Of a stretch of DNA of 49,806 nucleotides, positions 19,642-28,918 are shown piece after piece (position 1 is the first letter of the stretch; each line of letters starts with the position of its first letter). Location of the stretch: positions 1 to 49,806 of the forward strand of contig NZ_MUXT01000010.1 of assembly GCF_002014965.1 (NCBI RefSeq). The letters are read 5' to 3'. Position numbers and translations under genes: made by a program. The notes under the pieces were generated by a model. It ran no database searches. It worked only from the letters and a program-made list of their open reading frames with translations, and had not been told where the DNA came from. The DNA comes from Moraxella canis. Lineage in GTDB: Bacteria > Pseudomonadota > Gammaproteobacteria > Pseudomonadales > Moraxellaceae.

Positions 19642-19650
19642 ACATTTTTC

Positions 19651-19679
19651 TTGACAAGTTGATGAAATTTTGGTTTAAT
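19651..19679 (+). promoter_or_regulatory. tRNA-Phe promoter
   Basis: A consensus -35 TTGACA (19651-19656) and TTTAAT (19674-19679) are spaced by 17 bp, just upstream of the mature tRNA. Confidence 0.75.
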
Positions 19680-19691
19680 ATGCAGCAATTC

Positions 19692-19767
19692 GGCGTGATA
19701 GCTCAGTTGGTAGAGCAACGGATTGAAAATCCGTGTGTCGGCAGTTCGATCCTGCCTCTCGCCACCA
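19692..19767 (+). tRNA. pheT: tRNA-Phe (anticodon GAA)
   Basis: This is a 76-nt cloverleaf with encoded CCA, anticodon loop TTGAAAA (anticodon GAA), stem ACGGA/TCCGT, and T arm GGCAG-TTCGATC-CTGCC. The acceptor stem GGCGTGA faces TCTCGCC, which leaves position 5 (19696, T) opposite position 68 (19759, T), a U-U mismatch. All other stems pair normally. It stands alone between its own promoter and terminator. Confidence 0.96.
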
Positions 19768-19771
19768 TATT

Positions 19772-19803
19772 AAAAACCCCAAGCAAATGCTTGGGGTTTT
19801 TTG
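19772..19803 (+). terminator. terminator after tRNA-Phe
   Basis: AAAAACCCCAAGC and GCTTGGGGTTTTT form a 13-bp stem around AAAT, followed by more Ts. Confidence 0.92.
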
Positions 19804-19818
19804 GTTGTTCAGTACATT

Positions 19819-19850
19819 AAAAAGCATCAGTCTATCGCTGATGCTTTTTA
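19819..19850. terminator. terminator of the TSUP gene
   Basis: AAAAAGCATCAG (19819-19830) and CTGATGCTTTTT (19838-19849) pair perfectly. The T-run exists on both strands. It sits just downstream of the minus-strand gene ending at 19860. Confidence 0.88.
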
Positions 19851-19859
19851 TAAGCAATA

Positions 19860-20666
19860 TTACAATCCGCTGACAATCAGCTGCACGCCTACAATCATCA
19901 AAAGCACACCAAAAGCTCGCTTAAGGGTTTGGGCAGGCAGAGCATGAGCCAATTTGGCACCGACTTTTGCCATGATAAAGCTGAGAATGCTGATTGTGAC
20001 AAATGCGCCAATGTGTACAAAGCCAATCAAGCCGTCCACATCCGCAACCGCGCCGCCGCGATGACCAAACCAGATGAATCCAAGCGCACCGGCGATGGCG
20101 ATCGGCAAGCCACACGCCGCCGAAGTACCCACAGCTTGACGCATCGGTACGCCGTTTTGGCTCAGATAAGGAACTGTTAAGCTACCACCCCCTATGCCAA
20201 AGATCGCGGATAAAATCCCAATGATAATCCCCGCAAGTCCTTGTTGATAAGGTGGCGGTGGTGGCACGCCTGGGCGTTCTTGGTTAGGGAAAAATAGCAT
20301 TTTTATTGCCACTAAAACCGCCCCGCCACCCAAAATGGCTTGCAAAACTGCGCCGTCAATCAAGGTGGCAATCCATGCCCCCACCAAGCTGCCAAGCACC
20401 AGCCCTTTTGCCATATTCTTAAAAATTTCCCAACGCACCCCACCGCGCTTATGGTGTGCGCTCATTGAGCTAATGGAAGTTAAAATAATCGTCGCAAGCG
20501 CTGTGCCAACGGCGACATGAGGTACGATGTCGGTTGGCATGCCATATGCTGCCAAAATCCAGATCAATGCAGGCACAATCACCATGCCACCGCCCACACC
20601 AAATAATCCTGCGCACAGCCCAGCAACAATGCCTGCTGTCGCAAACCAAAGATAAATCATCGACAT
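19860..20666 (-). CDS. TSUP (TauE/SafE) family membrane permease
   Basis: This 268-residue integral membrane protein belongs to the DUF81/TauE-SafE family, whose characterised members export sulfite, sulfoacetate or related organosulfur anions. Eight or so hydrophobic segments are seen. The two repeated family motifs are present: GLCAGLFGVGGGMVIVPALI near the N-terminus, and IIGILSAIFGIGGGSLTVPY near residue 150. The substrate cannot be read from the sequence. The start at 20666 gives the full first membrane helix. It is divergent from birA. Confidence 0.9.
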   Translation of the reverse strand: MSMIYLWFATAGIVAGLCAGLFGVGGGMVIVPALIWILAAYGMPTDIVPHVAVGTALATIILTSISSMSAHHKRGGVRWEIFKNMAKGLVLGSLVGAWIATLIDGAVLQAILGGGAVLVAIKMLFFPNQERPGVPPPPPYQQGLAGIIIGILSAIFGIGGGSLTVPYLSQNGVPMRQAVGTSAACGLPIAIAGALGFIWFGHRGGAVADVDGLIGFVHIGAFVTISILSFIMAKVGAKLAHALPAQTLKRAFGVLLMIVGVQLIVSGL

Positions 20667-20737
20667 TCATCCATTATTTCTTTAAATTTATGCTATTATA
20701 ACGCAATTTTATTTTGTTTGTGTTGAATTGTAATACA

Positions 20738-21628
20738 ATGAACTTGAGTAAAACTGAACTTAGCAAGCTGTGGCAAACCGTGACAGCCAACCATCGCCAT
20801 GCTAAGCTTGCCCAAAGTACCAATTCTGAGCTGATGGATGCACTCACTCAAGGTCAAATTGCACATCAGACGCTGCATTTATATACCACCGATCAACAAA
20901 GCGCTGGGCGCGGACAGCATGGTCGTTCTTGGATCAGCCCCCAAGGCAATGTTTTTTTGTCTTTATATGTACCAATGCGCACACAAGCTCATGACTTTGG
21001 CATTGATCAGTTATCGGGATTGATTTCACTGCTGGTGGGTTTTTATTTGGTAAAAATGCCCATCATTGAGCAAATAAACCAAATGTGCATGACCAAAAAC
21101 CTACCCAGTATTGGCGTCAAATGGGCAAATGATTTGGGATTTATTGATCAGGCGCATCCTAAATTTCATAAATTGGCGGGCATCTTGATAGAGCCAGTAT
21201 TTAAACCCATCAATGATCACAGCACCTTGATAGGATTGGTGATTGGTGTAGGGCTGAATGTAAAAAACAGCCCCATGATCCAAAATTCGCTGTATGAGTC
21301 TACGAGTCTTAGCGATCTTTGGCAGGCAGATGAGTTACCAGCCGCTGCGACACTGTATCAGCCGATCTGTGAGGCGATTTGCCAAGCTGTCGCCCATCAT
21401 AATCAGTTGACTTTGGCTCATCATCAGGCGCTGACTGAGTTTGTTCATGAATTTAATCAGGTGCATGTACTGACGGGGCGAGATGTGCAGGTGTTTTTAC
21501 AGGATGACCGAGAAAAGATCACGCACACGGGGCGCTGTATCGGCATCAATGATCAAGGGGCGTTGGTATTACAAACCCAGCAAGGCGAGCACAGTCTGTT
21601 TGCCGGCATGGTTCAATTAAAAAGTTAA
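20738..21628 (+). CDS. birA: biotin--[acetyl-CoA-carboxylase] ligase, catalytic-domain form
   Basis: This enzyme activates biotin as biotinyl-AMP and attaches it to the carrier protein of acetyl-CoA carboxylase. The ATG at 20738 gives 296 residues; an in-frame TTG at 20714 would add eight. The biotin-adenylate binding segment is SAGRGQHGRSWISP, followed by KWANDLG and KLAGILIEP. A short C-terminal domain ends the protein. The N-terminal winged-helix DNA-binding domain of E. coli BirA is absent: only about 35 residues precede the catalytic core. It is therefore probably not a repressor. coaX starts 18 bp later, so they form an operon. Confidence 0.93.
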   Translation: MNLSKTELSKLWQTVTANHRHAKLAQSTNSELMDALTQGQIAHQTLHLYTTDQQSAGRGQHGRSWISPQGNVFLSLYVPMRTQAHDFGIDQLSGLISLLVGFYLVKMPIIEQINQMCMTKNLPSIGVKWANDLGFIDQAHPKFHKLAGILIEPVFKPINDHSTLIGLVIGVGLNVKNSPMIQNSLYESTSLSDLWQADELPAAATLYQPICEAICQAVAHHNQLTLAHHQALTEFVHEFNQVHVLTGRDVQVFLQDDREKITHTGRCIGINDQGALVLQTQQGEHSLFAGMVQLKS

Positions 21629-21646
21629 AATTCAGGGATTGGTGTT

Positions 21647-22369
21647 ATGGAAAATGCGATGGTGTTATGGCTTGACTTGGGAAATACTCGCCTAAAATAT
21701 TGGATGATCCAAGATGATCAAATCATCTTATCTGATGCCAAAGAGCACCTAAAAGCACCCAATGAGCTTTTGATGGGGCTGCTTGGAACATTTGCGCAGT
21801 TTGAGCCAAGTTTTGTGGGGATTTCTAGTGTCTTGGGTGAAAAAATTAACCATGCCATTGCGGCAACTTTAGATGAGCTTGGCGTCCCTTTTGAATTTGC
21901 CAAAGTCAACGATAAGCATCCCATGCTCACGAGCCGCTACGACCCATCACAATTGGGCGTGGATAGATGGCTGCAGATGCTTGGCGCAGTTGATCCGATG
22001 CGTCAGCAGTGCGTGGTTGGGTGTGGCACGGCGCTCACCATTGATATTATTGATAAAGATACGCACTTGGGCGGTTATATTTTACCCAATGTGTATATGC
22101 AGCGCCACGCCCTGTACGCAGGCACGCAGCAAATCGGCGTCAAGCAAGGGCGATTTGATGACTTAAGCCTTGGTACGACCACTGATGATGCTGTCAATCA
22201 TGGGGTGCTATTTGGGGTGGTGGGCGCTGTCGCCAGTGTGCAAGCTAACTATCCAAATTTTGAAGTGATACTCACAGGTGGCGGCGCACAAATGCTAAAA
22301 CCGCACCTAAACCATATCCAAGTCGATGAAGATCTGCTACTAAAAGGACTGCAAAGATATTTTTGTTAA
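21647..22369 (+). CDS. coaX: type III pantothenate kinase
   Basis: CoaX phosphorylates pantothenate, the first step of coenzyme A synthesis. It belongs to the ASKHA fold and is not inhibited by CoA. The 240-residue protein has the phosphate-1 motif LWLDLGNTRLKYW, the pantothenate-region motif LGVDRWLQMLGA, the phosphate-2 motif VVGCGTALTIDII, and the adenosine motif LTGGGAQML. AGGGA precedes the ATG. The birA-coaX pairing is known from other proteobacteria, some of which fuse the two genes. Confidence 0.95.
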   Translation: MENAMVLWLDLGNTRLKYWMIQDDQIILSDAKEHLKAPNELLMGLLGTFAQFEPSFVGISSVLGEKINHAIAATLDELGVPFEFAKVNDKHPMLTSRYDPSQLGVDRWLQMLGAVDPMRQQCVVGCGTALTIDIIDKDTHLGGYILPNVYMQRHALYAGTQQIGVKQGRFDDLSLGTTTDDAVNHGVLFGVVGAVASVQANYPNFEVILTGGGAQMLKPHLNHIQVDEDLLLKGLQRYFC

Positions 22370-22387
22370 GTGTTAACTTACTTACGC

Positions 22388-22810
22388 TTACACGCCCATT
22401 TGATATGCCAAAATAAATAGCATGATGCAGCAAATCAATGACAGCATCCAAGTCACGGAGCGCAAAATGGCTAAATTTGCTGCATAACTGATGATGAAAC
22501 ATATCCGAAAGATGATAAAGCCTGTCGCAAGCATATTAATGATGCTTGCAGGTACAAAAGCATAAATGGCAATCAATACAGAAGCCAAGAAAATTGGCAG
22601 ACTCTCAAAGCTGTTGGTTTGAGCATGGTTGAGTCTTGCGGCGGCTCCTTGAGTATTTGCCAAAAATTCACGCGGCGCCTGATTGTCCTTCATATTAAAA
22701 CCGCCCACATATTTGGCAAGTGAGGCGCACAGATACGGCAACAAACAGGCAATGACCATTAAAATAATGGTCATTTTGATACCTGTATTAGCAAAGAGTG
22801 CATACATCAT
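22388..22810 (-). CDS. MAPEG family membrane protein
   Basis: This 140-residue protein has four hydrophobic helices. The MAPEG-type core NQAPREFLANTQGAAARLNH is followed by AQTNSFESLPIF, with the conserved Asn, Arg and Glu residues of glutathione-linked membrane enzymes and their bacterial relatives. The biochemical role of the bacterial members is mostly unknown. Its start overlaps the stop of the upstream OsmC-like gene by four bases (ATGA), so the two are translationally coupled. Both may act on thiols or hydrophobic electrophiles. Confidence 0.88.
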   Translation of the reverse strand: MMYALFANTGIKMTIILMVIACLLPYLCASLAKYVGGFNMKDNQAPREFLANTQGAAARLNHAQTNSFESLPIFLASVLIAIYAFVPASIINMLATGFIIFRICFIISYAANLAILRSVTWMLSLICCIMLFILAYQMGV

Positions 22811-23220
22811 ACATCAACGATCTCATAATCATGCGTAATATTCACCCCGCCTGCTGACAACATGCGTGAGGCTGAACAGTACTTTTCGGCGGATAGCTCA
22901 ATGGCTTTGGCAAGCTGTGATTCTTTGATATTGCTGCCCGTCACCACAAAATGTAAGTGAATGTCGGTAAATACTGCAGGGATGGTATCTGCTCTGTGGG
23001 CGCGCATTTGGCAGCGGACATCGGTGATCTCTTGACGAGATTTTTTCATGATGCTTACGACATCATAACTGGCACAGCCGCCAAGCCCTAATAAAATCAG
23101 CTCCATCGGACTTGCGCCAGCGGTTTTATCTCCATCAAGATGGACGGTGTGTCCTGATGGTGAAGTACCCACAAAATGCACGCCATCTTCCCAAATTAAT
23201 TCTGCATCTAATTGTGCCAT
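22807..23220 (-). CDS. OsmC family protein (YhfA-like)
   Basis: This 137-residue protein belongs to the OsmC/Ohr fold, thiol-dependent peroxidases or related proteins. The sequence resembles the E. coli YhfA branch: SGHTVHLDGDKT, SPMELILLGLGGCASYDVVS and LSAEKYCSASRML. Both conserved cysteines (GGC and EKYC) are present, as expected for a redox-active pair. It forms a coupled operon with the downstream MAPEG gene. Confidence 0.92.
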   Translation of the reverse strand: MAQLDAELIWEDGVHFVGTSPSGHTVHLDGDKTAGASPMELILLGLGGCASYDVVSIMKKSRQEITDVRCQMRAHRADTIPAVFTDIHLHFVVTGSNIKESQLAKAIELSAEKYCSASRMLSAGGVNITHDYEIVDV

Positions 23221-23532
23221 ATCAAAACCTTTTTATGTAACATTCAACTTTTTTATCAAATTCATTTTACTTGGTTTGGCAGTCTTTGGCAAACCATTTG
23301 AGCCGCTGCCGATTTTAGCCGATTGAGTTTTTAACGGTATAAAAAACTTTTTATCATAAAAATCATGAGCCAAATTAAGCTGTCATCACATCATACAAAT
23401 AGTAATTTGATCACAGGAGCACTTGGATAAAACCCTATACTTTTGCGCTGTTTTTTGGTTTAATAGACATCAAGTGATTCATCAAAAGTCTTTGATGAAA
23501 TTTAAATTAATTTATAAATTAAGAGTTTAAGT
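23221..23532. other. divergent intergenic region, OsmC-like gene / rppH
   Basis: No gene is seen. The right end carries a hairpin TTCATCAAA-agtc-TTTGATGAA (23478-23499) that would lie in the 5' untranslated region of rppH. Promoter boxes are not clear enough to mark. Confidence 0.4.
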
Positions 23533-24030
23533 ATGATTGATGCAGACGGGTTTCGTCCAAATGTCGGCATCATCTTGGTAAATGCACACGGGCAACTTTT
23601 GTGGGCAAAGCGTATCGGACATGACAGTTGGCAATTTCCGCAAGGGGGAATTAGCCGCGGCGAAACACCGCTGGATGCGATGTATCGCGAGCTGTATGAA
23701 GAAGTGGGGCTACATCCTGAGCACGTCAAAGTGCTCGCAGTGACCCGCGATTGGCTGCGCTATCGCTTGCCCAAACGCTATGTGCGCGCAGGGCAAGAGC
23801 CTTTGTGCATTGGACAAAAGCAAAAATGGTTTTTGTTATATCTTGATGAAGCCAACACCAAACACATCCGTTTTGATGTGGGTGTTCCAGAATTTGATGA
23901 TTGGCAGTGGGTGAGTTATTGGTTTCCTTTGACGGGGGTTGTGCCCTTTAAGCGCAATGTTTATCAAAGGGCGCTGCTTGAACTGATTGACGCCGTGCCT
24001 AGACAAAAGCCTTTGGCAACGAAAACATGA
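23533..24030 (+). CDS. rppH: RNA 5'-pyrophosphohydrolase
   Basis: RppH removes pyrophosphate from triphosphorylated mRNA 5' ends and starts 5'-end-dependent decay by RNase E. The 165-residue protein begins [14 protein letters not shown], typical of the family. The complete Nudix box, [20 protein letters not shown] followed by VGL, has all the catalytic glutamates. The region [10 protein letters not shown] and the C-terminal FKRNVY segment also match. The length is close to the E. coli enzyme (176). Confidence 0.95.
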   Translation: MIDADGFRPNVGIILVNAHGQLLWAKRIGHDSWQFPQGGISRGETPLDAMYRELYEEVGLHPEHVKVLAVTRDWLRYRLPKRYVRAGQEPLCIGQKQKWFLLYLDEANTKHIRFDVGVPEFDDWQWVSYWFPLTGVVPFKRNVYQRALLELIDAVPRQKPLATKT

Positions 24031-24039
24031 TGAGCCATC

Positions 24040-24076
24040 AAAAACCATCACCACATTGGTGATGGTTTTTGTTTTG
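24040..24076. terminator. terminator after rppH
   Basis: AAAAACCATCACC and GGTGATGGTTTTT form a 13-bp stem around a 5-nt loop, followed by GTTTTG. Confidence 0.9.
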
Positions 24077-24160
24077 AGGGCGATTTGGGTTTTGTGATTA
24101 GCATACTTAGGTAAAATTTGCTAAAATACTCTCCTTTTGCCACCATCTGTCTTAGTTTTC

Positions 24161-27100
24161 ATGCGCCTAAAATCTTTAAAACTGGCAGGATTTAAATCCT
24201 TTGCCAATCCCACAACATTTACCTTTCGACATGATATTACCGCCATCGTAGGACCCAATGGCTGCGGCAAATCCAATGTCATCGATGCGATTCGTTGGGT
24301 ACTTGGTGAGACTTCCGCCAAGCAGCTGCGCGGCGGTGCGATGAGTGATGTGATTTTTGCAGGCGTGGAAGGGCGTGCCGCTAAAAGCTTGGCAAGTGTT
24401 GAGCTGATTTTTGAGCATACTCAAGACGAAACGCACGGCATTCGCCATGAGCTCAATCTGTATCAAGAGCTGTCACTGCGCCGTCAAGTCACCAAAGAAG
24501 GGAAGTCTGATTATTTTATCAACGGTCAGAGAGTGCGCCGCCGTGATGTGGTAGATGTGTTTTTGGGGACAGGGCTTGGCGCGCGCAGTTACGCGGTGAT
24601 TGAGCAAGGCATGATTGGGCGCATCGTTGAGTCAAGCCCCATGCAGCTTCGAGAATTTATCGAAGAAGGGGCAGGCGTGTCTCGCTATCAGGTACGCCGA
24701 GCTGATACCGAAAAAAAACTCAGCGAAACCCAAGACAACCTAAAACGGCTCTCAGATTTACAAGGCGAGCTCAAAAAGCAGCATAAAACGCTGATCCGTC
24801 AAGCGGAGTCTGCCAAGCAGTACCAAGCCTTAACTGATGAATTAACAGTGCTACAAAAAGACGATCTGATCAGGCGTTTATTTGAAGCGTGGCGCCATCA
24901 TGAACAAAAAAAGGGTGAGCAGGGCAAATCAAGTGAGACGCTTGCCAAGCTAGAAGCCGAAGCCAATCAAGTGCGCCGCGAGCTTGATGTGCTGTCTGCA
25001 CGCGTCGCTGAGGCGCAGTGGCTCAAAGATGAAGCCAAAGATAACTATCACAATGCGCAGATGGCAGAGCAGACCGCACAGCATAATTTTTATACAGTTA
25101 ATAGCCAAATGGCTCAAAATGATGAAAAAATCGCCCGCCTAAATGCGCAGCACCATGACGCTTTGACCAATATCGATCATGCACAAGATGAGCTGTTACA
25201 AATCAATCAATCCTTAGATCTCATCTTGCCTGAAACAGAGGCGATGACACATGATCTCACCAATGCCAAGCAAGCCCAAAGCGAGGCGCAGATGGCTTGG
25301 CAGTCGCGCCGAGATGAGCTTAATGGCTTAATACAAGAAAAAAATCATCTTGAAAATCTCAAGAAATTGGCGCAGTCTCAGCATCAGCGCTTGGAGGCAG
25401 GATTGACCAAGTGGCAGGCTCGATATGACGAGCTTATCGCCGCCAAAAACCGCTTCAGTGATACCACCGAGGCGCAAAAGCAGCTGTCTGCCGATACCCT
25501 AAAAGCCGCAGCGCTGAGACAAAAGCTTGAACATCTTAATGATGATGAAGCCCTAAAATCAGTCGTAGAAGAGCTAAGAGTAGCGGTTCAAACATCTCAA
25601 GCTCATGTGCAAAGCCAAGAAAAACGCCATGCCAGCTTGATGGGTGAATATGAAATTTTGCACAAACTGACGCACACCAAAGTGCAGTCTAATAAAATCA
25701 CGATGTCGCCTGATGCGGATGCGCTCACAACCTTGAATGCGCTACCAAGCCTAAAAGAAAGTTTAGCGCTGACAGGGGCAGGTTTGGCGCATGCAGACAT
25801 TTTGGATCAGTTTTTGGGATTTTGGCTCAGTGCGCGTCTGAGCGATGATCTGCCAACGGCTTTTTTGGATCATGCGATGGATGATAATGATCATGTCATC
25901 TTAAAGTCAGGCAAAAAAAGCGATGCAGGCATTGTCTCTTCATCAATCCATGCCAATGAGGTGATCTCCCAATTACCCACATCAATACAACAGCAGCTGG
26001 TGCGCTTTGATCGGCTGTTTAGTGCGCCCACGCTGGAGTTATTTGGGCGCTGCTATTTATATGTGGGTGATGAGCCGCTCACAGATCTACAGACAGGTGC
26101 GCTGCTTGGTGTGATGATTGTCACCAAGGCTGGTTGGCTGGTGGGCAGTTTTGGTATGATGCACCTTTCAAAACTTGGCGATACCAGCAGTCAGTTCTTG
26201 AGTGATCGAAAAAAGCATCTTGAGCGACTAGAAGTGTTAGAAGATGAGCTAAATACGCTTGAAGACTCGCTTGAAAAAGATCAAAAGCAGCTCAAACAAG
26301 CAATGACAAGGCTTCAAAGCAGTAAAATTGAGCTTGAAGAAATCATTGCCCAAAAACACGCCACCACTCAGCAGCTGCACCAATTAGAACAAAGCGTGAC
26401 AATGCTAACCGCCAAGCTTGATTCTGAAAAATCGCGCCGCGAGAGTATTGGCAATCAGCTCAAGCAGCTTGATGATGAAAATGACAGTATTAAAAATGAG
26501 CTGCAAGAGCTTAAGGCAGAGATCGACACCTGCGAACTTAGCTTGAGCGAGCTTGAGCCTAAATTTGAGCAGGCAAATCAAGCCATGACAATACAGACGA
26601 CGCGCATCGAAGAGGCTGCTGCCAAGCTTAAAGCCCAAAATGACTCGTATCAGGCTTTACAAATCAAGCTTGGCACGCTCACGCAAGCCAAAACCCATGC
26701 CGAGCGCCTGCTTGAGATGGCAAAACACAGCGCATCACAAACCCAAGCAGACATTGAAACCACCAAAAGCACACAGCTGGCATTGAGCCAAAAGCTGCCG
26801 GCGCTTGAAGAGGCGTTTAAAGCTGCCAAAGCGGTGAGTCATGAGCTTAAGATCGCCAGTGATGAATATGAATCGGCAGCCAAAGCACAGCAAATTGCCC
26901 AAAGCAAATTACAAGAAACGCTGACCGAGGCGCACACCAAATTTGCCACCGCTCAAGCAGCTTTGGCGCAGATCAGCGCGGACGCAGCGGTCGGTGAAAG
27001 CCGCGTTCAAGATATTGGTGATGAGCTGATGCGTTTGGATGAATCGTTTAATTTGTCATCCAAATTGGCAGATTTTCGAGCAAATCCCAATCAAATTTTT

Positions 27101-27787
27101 ACCGATAACTTGGAAAAACAAAATCAAATCAAGACCAAAATTACCGAGCTTGGCGCGGTGAATTTGGCAGCAGCGGCTGAGCTTGCCGAGCTTGAGGCGC
27201 GCGTCTCGCCCATGGATGAGCAAATCAACGACATCACCCAAAGCATGAAAAAGCTTCAAGATGCCATCCGCGCGATTGACGAAAAAACCAAAACGCTGTT
27301 TTTGACAGCGCTTGAGTCGGTAAATAAAGAGCTAAATGCACTATTTTCAAAAGTCTTTGGCGGCGGTCAAGCAAGCTTAACCTTGATGGCAGATGATAGC
27401 CTGTCCAAGGCGGATAAATGGCGAGCGGGACTGGTGCTGATGGCACAGCCCAAGGGTAAGAAAAATTCAAGGCTTGCCGTGCTGTCGGGCGGCGAGAAGA
27501 CCTTGACGGCATTGAGCTTGATTTTTGCCATTTTTAAGCAGCACCCTGCGCCTTTTTGTGTGCTTGATGAAGTCGATGCGCCGCTTGATGATGCCAATGT
27601 CGCAAGATTCACCAGCTTGATCGAAGAGCTTGCCGATGAGGTTCAATTCATCTTTATCAGTCATAATAAGCTTGCCATGCAGATCGCTGATGAATTAAAA
27701 GGCATCACCATGCCGACTGCCGGCATCTCAAGCTTGGTGACGGTGGATTTACAAGAAGCCGAAAAATATTTAGAACCAAATTACTAA
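24161..27787 (+). CDS. smc: chromosome segregation protein SMC
   Basis: SMC is the ATPase backbone of the bacterial condensin that compacts and separates chromosomes. The ATG at 24161 gives 1208 residues and the standard family start MRLKSLKLAGFKSF. An in-frame TTG at 24137 would add eight residues and is rejected. The protein has Walker A GPNGCGKSN (31-39), a long coiled coil, a hinge near residues 510-680, a second coiled coil, the ABC signature LSGGEKTLTALSL, and Walker B FCVLDEVDAPLDDANV with the D-loop. The kleisin partners ScpA and ScpB are not in this window. There is no obvious Shine-Dalgarno sequence, so translation may start on a very short leader. Confidence 0.97.
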   Translation: MRLKSLKLAGFKSFANPTTFTFRHDITAIVGPNGCGKSNVIDAIRWVLGETSAKQLRGGAMSDVIFAGVEGRAAKSLASVELIFEHTQDETHGIRHELNLYQELSLRRQVTKEGKSDYFINGQRVRRRDVVDVFLGTGLGARSYAVIEQGMIGRIVESSPMQLREFIEEGAGVSRYQVRRADTEKKLSETQDNLKRLSDLQGELKKQHKTLIRQAESAKQYQALTDELTVLQKDDLIRRLFEAWRHHEQKKGEQGKSSETLAKLEAEANQVRRELDVLSARVAEAQWLKDEAKDNYHNAQMAEQTAQHNFYTVNSQMAQNDEKIARLNAQHHDALTNIDHAQDELLQINQSLDLILPETEAMTHDLTNAKQAQSEAQMAWQSRRDELNGLIQEKNHLENLKKLAQSQHQRLEAGLTKWQARYDELIAAKNRFSDTTEAQKQLSADTLKAAALRQKLEHLNDDEALKSVVEELRVAVQTSQAHVQSQEKRHASLMGEYEILHKLTHTKVQSNKITMSPDADALTTLNALPSLKESLALTGAGLAHADILDQFLGFWLSARLSDDLPTAFLDHAMDDNDHVILKSGKKSDAGIVSSSIHANEVISQLPTSIQQQLVRFDRLFSAPTLELFGRCYLYVGDEPLTDLQTGALLGVMIVTKAGWLVGSFGMMHLSKLGDTSSQFLSDRKKHLERLEVLEDELNTLEDSLEKDQKQLKQAMTRLQSSKIELEEIIAQKHATTQQLHQLEQSVTMLTAKLDSEKSRRESIGNQLKQLDDENDSIKNELQELKAEIDTCELSLSELEPKFEQANQAMTIQTTRIEEAAAKLKAQNDSYQALQIKLGTLTQAKTHAERLLEMAKHSASQTQADIETTKSTQLALSQKLPALEEAFKAAKAVSHELKIASDEYESAAKAQQIAQSKLQETLTEAHTKFATAQAALAQISADAAVGESRVQDIGDELMRLDESFNLSSKLADFRANPNQIFTDNLEKQNQIKTKITELGAVNLAAAAELAELEARVSPMDEQINDITQSMKKLQDAIRAIDEKTKTLFLTALESVNKELNALFSKVFGGGQASLTLMADDSLSKADKWRAGLVLMAQPKGKKNSRLAVLSGGEKTLTALSLIFAIFKQHPAPFCVLDEVDAPLDDANVARFTSLIEELADEVQFIFISHNKLAMQIADELKGITMPTAGISSLVTVDLQEAEKYLEPNY

Positions 27788-27816
27788 ATAAAAACTGTCA
27801 ATTGGCTAATATTTAC

Positions 27817-27846
27817 TTGGATTTAGTGATAAAAATTTGGTATAAT
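27817..27846 (+). promoter_or_regulatory. rpsB-tsf promoter
   Basis: TTGGAT (27817-27822) and TATAAT (27841-27846) are 18 bp apart, about 180 bp upstream of rpsB, leaving a long structured leader. Confidence 0.65.
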
Positions 27847-27913
27847 AATGCGTCCATTTTTATCAATGGGCAATGATTCATTTTAACTTAAACTACACAC
27901 ACGAAATTCGCTG

Positions 27914-28000
27914 AAATATCGGGGTGTCCATTGGTTTGAATAATTCGTCATCGTGGCGAATGCGTGCCAATGGATTCGGTATTTTGATTTCGTGGAGGCG
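27914..28000 (+). promoter_or_regulatory. S2 (rpsB) leader, probable autoregulatory RNA
   Basis: Three nested helices can form. AAATATC (27914-27920) pairs with GGTATTT (27978-27984), TCCATTGG (27927-27934) with CCAATGGA (27967-27974), and ATTCG (27943-27947) with CGAAT (27957-27961). A conserved rpsB leader is known in gammaproteobacteria and is the site of S2-mediated repression. The match here is by position and structure, not by alignment. Confidence 0.65.
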
Positions 28001-28025
28001 TAACCCAACCTTTTAGGATTTTTTT

Positions 28026-28841
28026 ATGTCAGATAAAAACCCAACTCAAATCTCAATGCGCGACTTGCTAGAAGCAGGTGCTCACTTCGGTCACCAAACT
28101 CGTTTTTGGAATCCAAAAATGAGCCAGTACATCTTTGGTGCTCGTAATCGCATTCATATCATCAACCTTGAGCATACTGTTAAGCAGTTCAACGAAGCAC
28201 TAACTTTCGTGAACAAGCAAGCAGCAGCTCGCAATAAGATTTTGTTTGTTGGTACTAAGCGTGCAGCAAGCGCGGTGATCCGCGAGCAAGCACAGCGTGC
28301 AGGCATGCCTTATGTTGACCATCGTTGGTTGGGCGGTATGCTAACAAACTGGAAAACCCTTCGCCAGTCAATCACTCGTCTAAAAGAGCTAGAAAAGCAA
28401 GCTGAAGATGGCACATTTGCAAAGTTGACCAAGCGTGAAGCGCTTGAGCGTACTCGTCAAATGGAAAAACTAGAGCGTGCTTTGGGCGGTATCAAAGAGA
28501 TGGGCGGTTTGCCTGATGCGTTGTTTGTTGTCGACGTTGATCACGAAGCGATCGCTATCAAAGAAGCCAAAAACCTTGGTATTCCTGTGATCGGTATCGT
28601 AGATACTAACTCAAACCCAGATAATGTTGACTATGTGATTGCAGCGAACGACGACGCGATCCGCGCTGTCAATTTGTATGTGACTGCAATGGCAGATGCC
28701 ATCATCGCGGGTAAAGAGTATGCGAAGACTCAAGGCGCCGCTGATGCTACTGATGCTGATAAGCAAGCGAACCGCGAAAACGCGACTGCACCTGTAGAAG
28801 ACAAAATTGACCAAGCTGGTCAAGTTGTAAATAACTACTAA
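28026..28841 (+). CDS. rpsB: 30S ribosomal protein S2
   Basis: S2 is a late-assembling small-subunit protein at the head-platform junction, needed with S1 for mRNA binding. The 271-residue protein has the family signature [20 protein letters not shown] and the segment [35 protein letters not shown] follows. It is about 30 residues longer than E. coli S2 because of a polar, alanine- and aspartate-rich C-terminal tail. It is followed by tsf, the conserved order. Confidence 0.98.
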   Translation: MSDKNPTQISMRDLLEAGAHFGHQTRFWNPKMSQYIFGARNRIHIINLEHTVKQFNEALTFVNKQAAARNKILFVGTKRAASAVIREQAQRAGMPYVDHRWLGGMLTNWKTLRQSITRLKELEKQAEDGTFAKLTKREALERTRQMEKLERALGGIKEMGGLPDALFVVDVDHEAIAIKEAKNLGIPVIGIVDTNSNPDNVDYVIAANDDAIRAVNLYVTAMADAIIAGKEYAKTQGAADATDADKQANRENATAPVEDKIDQAGQVVNNY

Positions 28842-28846
28842 TTTAG

Positions 28847-28879
28847 TAAACTCGGTATGGCAGGGTCATGCCGAGTTTA
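28847..28879 (+). terminator. rpsB-tsf intercistronic hairpin
   Basis: TAAACTCGGTATG and CATGCCGAGTTTA (one G-U pair) form a 13-bp stem around a 7-nt loop. The T content after it is weak, so it is better read as a partial terminator or processing element that tunes tsf against rpsB. Confidence 0.6.
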
Positions 28880-28918
28880 TCCCAAATTTTTGTTCAATTA
28901 AAACTTAAGGTAATTGAC

